Assembly (NCBI RefSeq): GCF_004078655.1
Contig: NZ_RZNC01000005.1
Location: 165,371 to 229,370 of the forward strand
DNA from: Labedella populi
Lineage (GTDB): Bacteria; Actinomycetota; Actinomycetes; Actinomycetales; Microbacteriaceae
Length of the DNA stretch: 64,000 nucleotides
Reading direction: 5' to 3'
The translations under genes and the position numbers were made by a program. A model generated the notes under the pieces. That model was given only the letters and a program-made list of their open reading frames with translations. It made no database searches and was not told the origin of the DNA. Shown piece by piece: positions 45,302 to 53,939 of the stretch (positions within the stretch are counted from its first letter, which is position 1; every line of letters begins with the position of its first letter).

Positions 45302-45368
45302 GCACGAAATTCACTTGTTACCTGTCGGAAACACTGCCGGTCGACGCCGTCTGCGGGAGGTTGTACCC

Positions 45369-45761
45369 ATGAGTCGCTCCATCCACGCCATGCTCGCCGT
45401 CCTGCTCGCCTCGACCCTCGCGGCCTGCAGCTCGGCCCCTCCGCTCTCCGAGGAGGACGAGGAAGCGCTCGCTACGCTGGCCGCCGTCGCCGGCCCGACG
45501 TCGAACGTCGACCCGGAGGCGATCACCCGTACCGAGTGCTGGCTTCCCTCCGATCATCCCATCGAGGACGAGAGCGTGAGCGACACGTCGTGGCGCGTGC
45601 TCTGCCGCGCGCATTACGTGGACGACAGCGGTGACCGCTACCAGGACGCGACGTGCGTCGGCGACTTCGCGGCGGAACCCATGCTCGAGCACTGCTACCG
45701 CTGGGCCTACTACACGGGCATGCCGATGTTCGAGGACTTCCCTGCCGTCGCGGCCGACTGA
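45369..45761 (+). CDS. Small secreted lipoprotein of unknown function
   Basis: The 130-residue protein has a lipoprotein signal peptide (HAMLAVLLASTLAACSS, lipobox LAAC) and a mature part with three further cysteines (ECWLPSD, LCRAHY, DATCVGD plus EHCYRW) that could form disulfides. I do not recognise the family. GGGAGG precedes the ATG at 45369. It lies between the importer promoter and the lactonase promoter, so it may belong to the same regulon, but there is no direct evidence. Confidence 0.7.
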   Translation: MSRSIHAMLAVLLASTLAACSSAPPLSEEDEEALATLAAVAGPTSNVDPEAITRTECWLPSDHPIEDESVSDTSWRVLCRAHYVDDSGDRYQDATCVGDFAAEPMLEHCYRWAYYTGMPMFEDFPAVAAD

Positions 45762-45800
45762 GGCTCGGTGTTTCCGGTCCGTAAACTCGCGGCCGATTCC

Positions 45801-45854
45801 TTGACAGTTGAGAATCGCTTCTCATAACGTGATCATCACTTAACGCGGAGTGAT
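45801..45854 (+). promoter_or_regulatory. Promoter and inverted repeats of the B6 degradation operon
   Basis: TTGACA (45801-45806) and TAACGT (45825-45830) are 18 bases apart; the spacer contains the perfect inverted repeat TGAGAATCGCTTCTCA (45809-45824). A second inverted repeat ATCACT/AGTGAT with an 8-base centre lies at 45835-45854. AGGAAG and the lactonase ATG follow. The layout suggests dual control, probably including the IclR protein. Confidence 0.65.
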
Positions 45855-45878
45855 AATTTCCAGGAAGCGAGTACCGCC

Positions 45879-46637
45879 ATGACGGACCCGAAGGTATACC
45901 TCCTCGACGGAGGGACTCTCGTGATCGACGAGTCGGACGTGCATTGGCACATCAACGCCGGCAACCCGGTCCGCTTCCCCGTCTACAGCGTGCTCATCGA
46001 GCACCCGGACGCGCTCATCCTCTACGACACGGGCTTCGACCTCGACCACGTCAACAAGGTGCTCCCCTTCGAACTCCCGCTGCAGACGCCCGAGCAGACG
46101 ATCCCCGCGCAGCTCGCCGCGTGCGGCTTCACGCCGGACGACGTCGACATCGTCGTCAACTCGCACTTCCACTTCGACCACGTGGGCGGCAACAAGCACC
46201 TCACGAAGGCGACGACCCTCGTACACACCGAGGAGCTGCGTCACGCGAAGGTGCCCGAGCCGTTCGAGCGGCTCGGCTACTCCGACATGTCCTTCGATCA
46301 CGCGGACGTCCAGTACCGCCCCATCTCGGGCGACTACGAGATCGTCCCCGGGGTCTGGCTCTTCGAGACGCCCGGTCACACGATCGGTCACTACTCCCTG
46401 CTCGTCGAGCTCGAGAACGAGAAGAACATGCTGTTCTGCGGCGACGCCGCCTACACACGGACGACGCTCGAGAAGGAGTGGATCGCGGGCTTCCACCTCG
46501 ACCCCGCCAAGTCGGTCCAGGCGATCCGCCGTCTCAACTACCTCGCACGCACGAAGGACGCCGACATCTACCCGTCGCACGAGCTCGCCTCGTTCGAGGG
46601 CTGGAAGCTCGCCCCCGAGTACTACGGCGGTTCCTAG
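45879..46637 (+). CDS. 4-pyridoxolactonase (metallo-beta-lactamase fold)
   Basis: The 252-residue protein has the metallo-beta-lactamase metal motif HFHFDH (His96, His98, Asp100, His101) plus His166, Asp188 and His233. Its start KVYLLDGGTLVID, the run PVYSVLIEHPDALILYDTGFD and GYSDMSF recall the Mesorhizobium loti 4-pyridoxolactonase, which is related to AHL lactonases. It would open 4-pyridoxolactone to 4-pyridoxic acid. The next two genes fit the preceding steps of vitamin B6 degradation, which favours this over quorum-quenching lactonase. AGGAAG precedes the ATG. Confidence 0.85.
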   Translation: MTDPKVYLLDGGTLVIDESDVHWHINAGNPVRFPVYSVLIEHPDALILYDTGFDLDHVNKVLPFELPLQTPEQTIPAQLAACGFTPDDVDIVVNSHFHFDHVGGNKHLTKATTLVHTEELRHAKVPEPFERLGYSDMSFDHADVQYRPISGDYEIVPGVWLFETPGHTIGHYSLLVELENEKNMLFCGDAAYTRTTLEKEWIAGFHLDPAKSVQAIRRLNYLARTKDADIYPSHELASFEGWKLAPEYYGGS

Positions 46638-46713
46638 GCCGATCAGCTTCCCTCCCCGTCTCCCGCACGACTCTCCCATCAGCAGTGCACCACCCGAATC
46701 AGAGGAACCCGAC

Positions 46714-47448
46714 ATGCCCGAGTCCACGAAACGCGTCGCCCTCATCACCGGAGCGGCCCAGGGCATCGGCGCCGCCATCGCCGACGAGCTCGCCGCCGAC
46801 GGCATGACCGTCGTCGTAGCCGACGTCAACGCAGAGGGCGCCGCCGCCGTCGCCGAGCGCAACTCCGGCGTCGCGAAGATCCTCGACGTGAGCGACCCCG
46901 AGCGCGTCGCCGCCGTCGTCGCCGAAGTCGTCGAGGAGTTCGGCCGCATCGACGTGCTCGTCAACAACGCCGCCCTTGTGCCGTTGACACCCTGGGCGGA
47001 GATCTCCTTCGAGGAGTGGCGCAAGGTCATGTCGGTGAACCTCGACGGCATCTACCTCATGACACACGCCGTCACCGCGGTCATGGGTGAGGCGGGCTAC
47101 GGTCGCATCGTGAACATCGCCTCGAACACCTTCGTCGCCGGCACCCCCGACTGCGCCCACTACGTCGCGACGAAGGGCGCCTCGATCGGCCTCGTCCGCG
47201 GGCTCGCGGGCGAGCTCGGCCCGCTCGGCATCACGATCAACGCGGTCGCTCCCGGCATCATCGCAAGTGAGGGCGTGCTCTCCGGCCCGCACGAGTCGGG
47301 CTTCGACTACGTCGTGCCGATGCAGGCCTTCGACCGCCGCGGGCTCCCGCAGGATGTGGCGCCCGCCGTCGCGTTCCTCGCCTCGGAGAAGGCTGGGTGG
47401 ATCACGGGCCAGACGCTCGTGGTCGACGCCGGCCACACACGCAACTGA
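46714..47448 (+). CDS. Pyridoxal 4-dehydrogenase, short-chain dehydrogenase type
   Basis: The 244-residue SDR has the NAD motif TGAAQGIG, NNAA, the active-site Ser in NIASNTF and Tyr/Lys in HYVATKG. The unusual run VNIASNTFVAGTP followed by CAHYVATKG and the end WITGQTLVVDAG closely resemble the SDR-type pyridoxal 4-dehydrogenase of M. loti. It would oxidise pyridoxal (hemiacetal form) to 4-pyridoxolactone with NAD. It lies 76 bases behind the lactonase, with AGAGGAA before the ATG, and 8 bases before the GMC gene. Confidence 0.82.
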   Translation: MPESTKRVALITGAAQGIGAAIADELAADGMTVVVADVNAEGAAAVAERNSGVAKILDVSDPERVAAVVAEVVEEFGRIDVLVNNAALVPLTPWAEISFEEWRKVMSVNLDGIYLMTHAVTAVMGEAGYGRIVNIASNTFVAGTPDCAHYVATKGASIGLVRGLAGELGPLGITINAVAPGIIASEGVLSGPHESGFDYVVPMQAFDRRGLPQDVAPAVAFLASEKAGWITGQTLVVDAGHTRN

Positions 47449-47456
47449 GCGCCGCC

Positions 47457-48998
47457 ATGGGTTCCGACGTCCTCATCATCGGGGCGGGCTCGGCGGGGAG
47501 CGTCATCGCGAATCGCTTGAGCGCCGATCCGTCCCGCCGCGTGACCGTGCTCGAGGCCGGTGAGCGTGTGACCGATCCCGAGATGCGACGGCCGGAGCTG
47601 TGGCCGTTCATCCACGGTCGCTCGTACGACTGGTCGTACCGCACAACCCCGCAACCGGGGCTCGCCGGCCGATCGCTCGATTGGGCGCGCGGCCGGGGGC
47701 CCGGTGGGTCGAGCCTCGTGCACGCGATGGCGCACATGCGCGGCTGCCGCGCCGACTTCGACCGGTGGGTCGAGGCGACGGGCGACGACCGCTGGTCGTG
47801 GGACGCGCTCCTTCCCGCCTTCATCCGTTCCGAGACGTTCTCCGGCGGCGCGAGCGACGTGCACGGCGACGCCGGTCCGCTCCCCGTCCTGCTGCCGGGC
47901 CCGGACCTGTCGAGCCCGCTCGTGCTCGACTACCTCGCGGCGTGGGAGGCGCTCGGCGTCGCGCGGATCCCCGACCACAGTCAAGGCGAGATGCTCGGCG
48001 CCACCCCGAACTCGCTCACGATCCGCGACGGACAGCGCGTCACGGTGTCGGACGTCTACCTCGACCCCGTGCTCGGCCGGCCGAACCTGACCCTGCTCAC
48101 GGGCGTGACCGTCCACCGTCTCCTGTTCTCGGACGCGCGGGTCTCCGGTGTCGCCGTCACGCGCGACGGCCAGGACGAAATCCTCGAGGCCGACGAGGTC
48201 ATCCTCACCGGCGGCTCCATCGGCGACCCCCTCCTCCTGATGCGCTCGGGCGTCGGCGATCCCGTTGTTCTCTCGGCGGCCGGCGTTGACACGCTCATCG
48301 AGTCGCGGCAGGTCGGCAAGAACCTGCACGACCACCTGCTCGGCGCCGGCAACCTCTACTCCTCGCGCATTCCCGTGCCTGCGAGCCGTCTGCAGCTGTC
48401 CGAGTCGATGACGTACCTGTCGAAGGACGGCTGGGAGCGGACGACCGGCGAGGCCGACATCGTGGTGGGCTGCGTCGTCGGCCCGAGCGCGTCCGAGTCG
48501 TTCACGGCCGAGGCCGCGCACGTCCTGCCGGGCGCCGGCTACACGCTCCTCTTCGGAGTCACCAACCCGACGAGCCGCGGATCGCTCCGCATCTCGGGTT
48601 CGGACATCGGCGATGAGCCCGTGATCGACCCGAACTACCTCGACACCGCCCACGACCGCGAGATGTTCCGGCTGGCGCTGGAGCACGCCCGCATGGTCGG
48701 CCGATCGGACGAACTCGCCCACTGGCGGGACGCCGAGGTGCTGCCCGGCCCATCCGTGTCCACACCCGACGAGGCGGATGCCTTCATCGCGCGCGCCGCG
48801 ATCACGCACCACCACCCCGTCGGCACGCTCGCGATAGGCTCCGCCGACGACGCCCCCGTCACGCCGGACCTGCGCTTCCGCGGCCTCGACAACCTCCACG
48901 TCGTCGACGCGTCCGTGATCCCGTCGATCACGGCCGGCCCGGTCCACGCCGCGGTCATCGCGATCGCCGAGTCCTTCGCGGCGCGCTTCGGCGGCTGA
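47457..48998 (+). CDS. GMC-family flavoprotein: pyridoxine 4-oxidase or 4-pyridoxate dehydrogenase
   Basis: The 513-residue protein has the FAD motif IIGAGSAGSVIANRLS at the N-terminus, the GMC signature region GRGPGGSSLVHAMAHMRG and the C-terminal catalytic histidines in THHHPVGTLAIG. Two steps of B6 pathway I use GMC flavoproteins as far as I recall: pyridoxine 4-oxidase (pyridoxine to pyridoxal) and 4-pyridoxate dehydrogenase (4-pyridoxic acid to its 5-formyl derivative). Only this one GMC gene is in the window, so which step it performs is open. It is the third gene of the lactonase operon. Confidence 0.82.
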   Translation: MGSDVLIIGAGSAGSVIANRLSADPSRRVTVLEAGERVTDPEMRRPELWPFIHGRSYDWSYRTTPQPGLAGRSLDWARGRGPGGSSLVHAMAHMRGCRADFDRWVEATGDDRWSWDALLPAFIRSETFSGGASDVHGDAGPLPVLLPGPDLSSPLVLDYLAAWEALGVARIPDHSQGEMLGATPNSLTIRDGQRVTVSDVYLDPVLGRPNLTLLTGVTVHRLLFSDARVSGVAVTRDGQDEILEADEVILTGGSIGDPLLLMRSGVGDPVVLSAAGVDTLIESRQVGKNLHDHLLGAGNLYSSRIPVPASRLQLSESMTYLSKDGWERTTGEADIVVGCVVGPSASESFTAEAAHVLPGAGYTLLFGVTNPTSRGSLRISGSDIGDEPVIDPNYLDTAHDREMFRLALEHARMVGRSDELAHWRDAEVLPGPSVSTPDEADAFIARAAITHHHPVGTLAIGSADDAPVTPDLRFRGLDNLHVVDASVIPSITAGPVHAAVIAIAESFAARFGG

Positions 48999-49082
48999 CC
49001 CGCGTCCGGTGAAAACACGAGGTCGGACACATGCAGCGGCCGGTCTCAAGTCTTTTGAGCTCGTTGCAGGATCTGATGCCCG

Positions 49083-49119
49083 CGGCTGCCCACCTGCGAT
49101 GACCGCGGGCGGGCAGCCG
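49083..49119. terminator. Hairpin between convergent GMC and SDR genes
   Basis: CGGCTGCCC (49083-49091) pairs with GGGCAGCCG (49111-49119). The surrounding CCGCGG elements can form alternative pairs. It lies between the end of the lactonase operon and the end of the minus-strand SDR operon. Confidence 0.55.
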
Positions 49120-49131
49120 TTGGTTGCGGAA

Positions 49132-49884
49132 TCAGTGCGCTGAGTAACCACCGTCGACGAGGTGATAGCTGCCGGAGATGAAGGACGCGGCATCGCTCAA
49201 GAGAAACAGCGTGAGCGCAGCGACCTCCTTGTCGGTACCAAGACGGCGGGAGGCGTGTTCGCCTTCGAGCGCGGTGAGCGCCTCGGGCGAGAGACTCGAG
49301 CGCACCAGCGGAGTGTCGATGAAGCCGGGTCCGACGGCGTTGGTACGGACGCCCTGCGACGTGTACTCGAGCGCGGCCACCTTCGTCAGACCGATGAGCG
49401 CGTGCTTGCTCGTCACGTAGGCGGCGTTCTGCGCGATGCCGACGGAGCCGAGGACAGAGGCCATGTTCACGATGGCACCGCCGCCCGCGGCGACGATCGC
49501 CGGAAGCTGGAACTTGAGACCGTAGAAGACACCGTCGAGGTCGACAGCCCGCACTCGGTCCCAGGCGGCGATGTCGTAATCACCGATGGTCTGCGGCGCT
49601 GCGCCGATACCGGCGTTGTTCACGGCGAGGTGGAGACCACCGAACGTCGCCTGCGCGAAGGCGACGGCTGCCTCCGAGTCCTGCCACTTCGCGGTGTTCT
49701 GGGCGAACGCGGCAGCTCTTCCTCCGGCCGCGACGATCTCGTCGACGACCGTCTGCGCGGCCTCGATCTTGATGTCGGTGATGACGACGGAGGCTCCTTC
49801 CTCGGCGAGTTCGCGGGAGATCTCCGCCCCGATGCCGCTTCCTCCTCCGGTGACGATCGCTACCTTGTTGTCGAATCTGGCCAC
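49132..49884 (-). CDS. Short-chain dehydrogenase/reductase of the redox module
   Basis: The 250-residue SDR has VAIVTGGGSGIG, NNAGIG, the active-site Ser in NMASVLGSVG, and Tyr-Lys in AAYVTSKHALIGL, with DGGYSAH at the end. The family oxidises or reduces alcohols and ketones with NAD(P); the substrate is unknown. GAAGGG precedes the GTG at 49884. It is the last gene of the minus-strand set NTF2-LLM-MarR-FMN reductase-SDR, 96 bases behind the reductase. Confidence 0.85.
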   Translation of the reverse strand: MARFDNKVAIVTGGGSGIGAEISRELAEEGASVVITDIKIEAAQTVVDEIVAAGGRAAAFAQNTAKWQDSEAAVAFAQATFGGLHLAVNNAGIGAAPQTIGDYDIAAWDRVRAVDLDGVFYGLKFQLPAIVAAGGGAIVNMASVLGSVGIAQNAAYVTSKHALIGLTKVAALEYTSQGVRTNAVGPGFIDTPLVRSSLSPEALTALEGEHASRRLGTDKEVAALTLFLLSDAASFISGSYHLVDGGYSAH

Positions 49885-49980
49885 GATGGCCCTTCTTTCT
49901 TCTTGAGAATTCCGATGCGACTGTCGCATCGGACGCTTTTCATGCCGTGTGCGGACGTGACAGAGCGAACTCCGACAGTG

Positions 49981-50661
49981 TCATCGCCCGCCGGCCGCGA
50001 TCCGCATGAGGTCGCTACCGAGATCGACGGCGTAGGCGTCCTGTCCTGCGGCGACGCCACCCCAGCCGTGCTGATAGTTCTTCCACCCCTCGGTGCTGAT
50101 CTTTGCGGCGATCCCGCTTCCAACGAGCGCCGACAGCTCGAGGGCCGCGCGATCGATACGCTTCCCCAGAGCGGGGTCACCCCAGTCCTCCGGCGCGGCG
50201 AACACGGACGTAGGTGTCGGCAGCGACCTCATGAAGGCGAAGAGCGGACGGAGTTGGTCGTCGATGACGAGGGCGTGGCGTGCACTGCCGGCTGTCGCCG
50301 CCAGCACCACCGGCGTCGCGATCAGGAGGTCGTTGTCCAGGACATCCACGAACGACTTGAACAATCCGCTCATACCGCCCTTGTACACGGGCGTCGTCGC
50401 GATCACGCCGTCGGCACCGGCCAACGACAGGATCGCCTCGGCGAGAGCACCCTCCGGAGTGCCGGAGACGATGGCGTGACCGACCTCGCCCGCGAGGGGC
50501 CCGAGGTCGATCGTCTGGACGATGGCGTGAATGCCATCCGCGTTCAGCCGATCGATCGTCTTTCCAGCGATGCGATCCGCGAGCATCCGGGACGAGGAGG
50601 GGTCGCTCGTGCCTGCGTTCACGATGACGAGGCGTCGCGTCTCCGAGTCGAGTTCGGTCAT
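49981..50661 (-). CDS. FMN reductase, CE1759 family
   Basis: The 226-residue protein has a flavodoxin-like fold with LVIVNAGTSDPSSSRMLADRIA at the N-terminus and TTPVYKGGMSGLFKSFVDVLD as the flavin-binding strand-loop. It resembles the CE1759 group, which occurs next to CE1758-type LLM oxidoreductases, as here. It probably supplies reduced FMN to the LLM enzyme. Its start overlaps the MarR stop by four bases (ATGA). Confidence 0.85.
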   Translation of the reverse strand: MTELDSETRRLVIVNAGTSDPSSSRMLADRIAGKTIDRLNADGIHAIVQTIDLGPLAGEVGHAIVSGTPEGALAEAILSLAGADGVIATTPVYKGGMSGLFKSFVDVLDNDLLIATPVVLAATAGSARHALVIDDQLRPLFAFMRSLPTPTSVFAAPEDWGDPALGKRIDRAALELSALVGSGIAAKISTEGWKNYQHGWGGVAAGQDAYAVDLGSDLMRIAAGGR

Positions 50662-51149
50662 GTCAGTTCTTCCTCACGTTTCACGGGTGCCTGTGATGAC
50701 GGTGTCCTCGAGTTGCCTTCCGACGCGACGATCCTCCGACCGAGTTCGCGTATGAGCCGGAGGTCTTCGGTATCGAGAGCTCGCTGCATTGCCTCTGCGA
50801 CCGAGCGGGCGTGCCGCCGTCCGACGGTGCGCTGCAGTTCCGCCCCCTCACGTGTCAGACGGAGAGATGACGCGCGACGGTCGCGCGCATCGGTGCACCG
50901 TTCGATGAGGCCGCGGCCGACGAGCCTTTGGACGAGTCGCGACACTCCACCCTGGGACATCAAAATGCCGCGATTGACCTCGACCATACTGAGACCGTCC
51001 GGCGCCTTCGAGAGGGTGTAGAGCACGTCGTATTCGTTCTGCGTCACCTCGATCCAGATGTCATCGTCAGCGAATCGGCGCATCAAGAGAACCTGAGCGC
51101 GAAAGAGCGCCTCCCAGGCCTCGTTGGCGAGACGGGTATCGGGGGTCAC
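50658..51149 (-). CDS. MarR-family regulator of the redox module
   Basis: The 163-residue protein has a MarR winged helix (TQNEYDVLYTLSKAPDGLSMVEVNRGILMSQGGVSRLVQRLVGRGLIER, wing DRRASSLRLT). It is translationally coupled on both sides (GTGA with the LLM gene, ATGA with the reductase gene). It probably controls this operon in response to a substrate or oxidant. Confidence 0.87.
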   Translation of the reverse strand: MTPDTRLANEAWEALFRAQVLLMRRFADDDIWIEVTQNEYDVLYTLSKAPDGLSMVEVNRGILMSQGGVSRLVQRLVGRGLIERCTDARDRRASSLRLTREGAELQRTVGRRHARSVAEAMQRALDTEDLRLIRELGRRIVASEGNSRTPSSQAPVKREEELT

Positions 51150-52336
51150 TGGAACACCGGATGACGGGCAGGCTGGGACGGATCACTGTCCTGGTACGGC
51201 GAGGTGCCGGTGACGTTGTCGCCACGGTTGGCGTTCGGGCGCGGCTGGCGGGGTTCGCCGTCTCCGTACTTCGCCCTCACCAGTGACCCATGGGTCGGCG
51301 CTTCGGCGGCGCCAGGCGAGCGGCGTGCGGCCATCTCCGTGCGGAGCACGGGCACGACCTCTTCGCCCAGGAGGTCGAGCTGTTCGAGGACCGTCTTGGT
51401 CGGCAGCCCGGAGTGGTCCATGATCCAGAGCTGGCGCTGGTAGTCGCCGAAGATCTCCTGCTGTTCGAGTGTCTTGTCGATCACCTGCTGAGGGCTGCCT
51501 ACCGCGAGGGGACTTCTCTCGGCCCATTGCTCGAGAGTGAGACTGTGATCGTAGACGGGCGCCTTCGCGAAGTAGGGGCGGAGACCGTCGAATGCATCCT
51601 GCGATCTCTTCGCGATGAATGCCTGACCGCCGAGACCGACGATGGCCTGCTCCTGAGTTCCGTGTCCATAGTGCTCGAATCGCTGACGGTAGAACTCGAC
51701 GAGTGGTTTGAAATGGCCGATGGGGGCGAAGAGGTTGTTCGCGAAGAACCCATTGCCGTAGTACGCGGCCTGCTCGGCGATCTCCGGAGTGCGGATGGAG
51801 CCGTGCCATATGAACGGGGGAACGTCGTCCAGTGGGCGGGGCGTCGACGTGAAGCCTTGGAGCGCCGTCCGGAACTGCCCCTCCCAGTCGACGACGTCCT
51901 CGCGCCAGAGCCGATGCAGCAGATTGTAGTTCTCCAGCGCCAGATGCAATCCCTGTCTGATGTCCTTCCCGAACCAGGGGTAGACGGGCACCGTATTGCC
52001 GCGCCCCAGCGTAAGGTCGAGGCGCCCTTTGGCCAGGTGCTGAGCCATCGCGTACTCCTCGGCGAGGCGCACCGGGTCATTCGTGGTGACCAGAGTCACC
52101 GATGTCGACAGGATCAGCCGCTCGGTGAGCGCAGCGATGTGCGACAGGAGCGCCGTGGGGGACGAGGAGAAGAACGGGGGGTTGTGGTGCTCGCCGATCG
52201 CGAAGACATCGAGCCCCACCTCCTCCGCCTTCCGCGCGATCAGCACGGTGCCCTCGATACGCTCCGCCTCACTCGGGGTGGAGCCGCTCGTCGGGTCGGC
52301 GGTGATGTCGCTGACCGAGAAGATTCCGAACTGCAT
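51146..52336 (-). CDS. LLM-class flavin-dependent oxidoreductase, CE1758 family
   Basis: The 396-residue protein has the luciferase-like pattern: FGIFSVSDITADP at the start, AEEVGLDVFAIGEHHNPPF and RLDLTLGRGNTVPVYPWFG. The C-terminal 60 residues are proline- and charge-rich. Such enzymes use reduced FMN, here presumably from the cotranscribed CE1759-type reductase, to oxygenate small molecules. The substrate is unknown. The start at 52336 lies only three bases after the NTF2-like stop. Confidence 0.85.
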   Translation of the reverse strand: MQFGIFSVSDITADPTSGSTPSEAERIEGTVLIARKAEEVGLDVFAIGEHHNPPFFSSSPTALLSHIAALTERLILSTSVTLVTTNDPVRLAEEYAMAQHLAKGRLDLTLGRGNTVPVYPWFGKDIRQGLHLALENYNLLHRLWREDVVDWEGQFRTALQGFTSTPRPLDDVPPFIWHGSIRTPEIAEQAAYYGNGFFANNLFAPIGHFKPLVEFYRQRFEHYGHGTQEQAIVGLGGQAFIAKRSQDAFDGLRPYFAKAPVYDHSLTLEQWAERSPLAVGSPQQVIDKTLEQQEIFGDYQRQLWIMDHSGLPTKTVLEQLDLLGEEVVPVLRTEMAARRSPGAAEAPTHGSLVRAKYGDGEPRQPRPNANRGDNVTGTSPYQDSDPSQPARHPVFQ

Positions 52337-52339
52337 GAC

Positions 52340-52798
52340 TCAGACCTCGATTGTCGTGCCGTCGGGGTTTGACTGGATCGTCCATGTTCCGCCGGAGCGG
52401 AAGGAGCGGGCGGTCGCGAAGGTGTCTTCCATGAACTGCATGTACGTGACCTTCTGGTCCACCACCTTCGCGAGGATGGCGACGGCGGACGTGACCTGCT
52501 TGCCGAGCACTGTCGAACGGTAGGTGAACGATCCGAAGGCCGCGACGCTGCCGTCCTGCTCGATCCAGTCGGTGATCTCGAAGGCCTCGTTCGTCCAATA
52601 CCGGTTGACGTCGGTGAAGGTCTGCAGCAGGGCGCCTGGCTCGTCATGGCTGCCGGCCCACGGCATGATGCGCTGCAGGTCCGGGGTGTCGAAATTGAGG
52701 GAGACGTACTTCGCATCGGGTGCGAGGATCGCGTTGACGTTGTCGGCGTCGGTCGGATTGCTCAGAAGCTGTTGAACGATTTCGAGCGGGGTGGCCAT
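52340..52798 (-). CDS. NTF2-like (SnoaL-type) small protein
   Basis: The 152-residue protein has an NTF2/SnoaL-like pattern: LSNPTDADNVNAILAPDAKYVSLNFDTPDLQRIMPWAG, AFEITDWIEQDGSVAAFGSFTYRS. These cone-shaped proteins are isomerases, hydrolases or ligand binders. It is the first gene of the minus-strand module, with AAGGAG before the ATG. The 200 bases upstream contain AATACAT twice, 21 bases apart, a possible regulator site. Confidence 0.77.
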   Translation of the reverse strand: MATPLEIVQQLLSNPTDADNVNAILAPDAKYVSLNFDTPDLQRIMPWAGSHDEPGALLQTFTDVNRYWTNEAFEITDWIEQDGSVAAFGSFTYRSTVLGKQVTSAVAILAKVVDQKVTYMQFMEDTFATARSFRSGGTWTIQSNPDGTTIEV

Positions 52799-52998
52799 GA
52801 TGATCTCCTTGTTCAGGTCGTAGGCAGTCCGCCTACAGAGGGAGGAACCGAACGTTGCGTCAATACATTCCCAGTCATTCAAAATACATGCGCGGAATTC
52901 TCTCGACGTGCCAGGAGGACCGCGCCCAGCACGACCACGGCGTGATCGTTCCGTTCGTACCGAGTCACCGCCTCCGTCACCTGGTGACGGGTCGGCAG

Positions 52999-53300
52999 TC
53001 AGGCTTCGGGCATGATGGCGACCGACTTCACGGTGAGGCCGGTGCGGGAGTCCTCGAACGCCTGGTTGATACCGCTCAACGGGTACTCGCGGACGAGCTT
53101 TTCTAACGGGAACGAGCCGTGCCGCCAGAGATCGATGATCTGGGGATGAACACCTGTGGGACCGAGCTTCCCTGCACGATGGTCTTGAAGGTCCACCCCT
53201 TGATGAGAGAGTCGCCGATTTCGAACGAGGCCGTTGTGCCGGAGCGAGCAGCACCGACGAGAGCCAGCGTGCCGCGGACGCAGTTCTGGCGAGAGGGAAA
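52999..53300 (-). pseudogene. Zinc-dependent alcohol dehydrogenase relic (C-terminal part, frameshifted)
   Basis: In one minus-strand frame the DNA reads VRGTLALVGAARSGTTASF and EIGDSLIKGWTFKTIVQGSS, and after a frame change near 53155 it reads HPQIIDLWRHGSFPLEKLVREYPLSGINQAFED up to the stop at 52999. This is the end of the Rossmann domain and the C-terminus of a zinc alcohol dehydrogenase. About 250 N-terminal residues, including the catalytic zinc site, are absent. No intact copy is nearby. Confidence 0.75.
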
Positions 53301-53342
53301 GCGGGCGAAGCGCCTGATTACGCTCCGCCCGCCGGGTGGCTC

Positions 53343-53903
53343 CTAGCGGAGCGTCTTCATCGCGCCAGCCCAGGCCTCGAGCTGATCGAACAGCACGACA
53401 GCTGCGCCGTCGTGCTGAGGACCCGGAGCGAAAGTGCTGAAGTTCTCGAAGTCGGTGAACAGTGAGAAGCTCAATTGCTGGCGCACATCGGCGAGCTGCA
53501 GTTCGGCAGAGATGCCGCGCAGGTGCTCGATGGCTCGGGCGCCCCCCAGCGAACCGTAGGCCACGAAACCGGCGGCCTTGTTGTTCCATTCGGCGTAGAC
53601 ATAGTCGATCGCGTTCTTCAGCACGCCCGACGTCGAGTGGTTGTACTCAGGGGTGACGAAGATGAAGCCGTCGAATGAAGCGATCTTCTGTGCCCACTGC
53701 TTGGTGTGGTCGTTCGTGTACTGGCCCATCGACGGCGGGACAGCCTCATCGAGGTGCGGCAGCGGATAGTCGAGGAGGTCGATGAGCTCGTAGTCGGCCG
53801 CGGTGCGCTCGGATGCCTTCGCGAACACCCAGTCCGCTACTCCCTTGCCGTTGCGGCCGGGGCGAGTGCTTCCGAGGATGATCGCGATCTTGAGGTCTGC
53901 CAT
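53343..53903 (-). CDS. NAD(P)H-dependent FMN reductase / quinone reductase
   Basis: The 186-residue protein has the flavodoxin-like signature IILGSTRPGRNGKGVADWV and VTPEYNHSTSGVLKNAIDYVYAEW with FVAYGSLGGARAIEHLR. These are hallmarks of the azoreductase/chromate reductase (ArsH/YieF-like) family. It reduces FMN or quinones with NAD(P)H. It diverges from the tandem-MarR regulator, with two palindromes in between, so its expression is probably under that regulator. The ATG at 53903 was chosen because the family sequence begins there. Confidence 0.88.
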   Translation of the reverse strand: MADLKIAIILGSTRPGRNGKGVADWVFAKASERTAADYELIDLLDYPLPHLDEAVPPSMGQYTNDHTKQWAQKIASFDGFIFVTPEYNHSTSGVLKNAIDYVYAEWNNKAAGFVAYGSLGGARAIEHLRGISAELQLADVRQQLSFSLFTDFENFSTFAPGPQHDGAAVVLFDQLEAWAGAMKTLR

Positions 53904-53939
53904 GGACGTGTCCTTTCGTGGAGATATATGCATTTGCAA

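Noticed and set aside
45879..46637. Quorum-quenching AHL lactonase
   Set aside because: The fold is the same, but the specific runs and the adjacent pyridoxal dehydrogenase-like and GMC genes fit 4-pyridoxolactonase better. Not excluded without assay.
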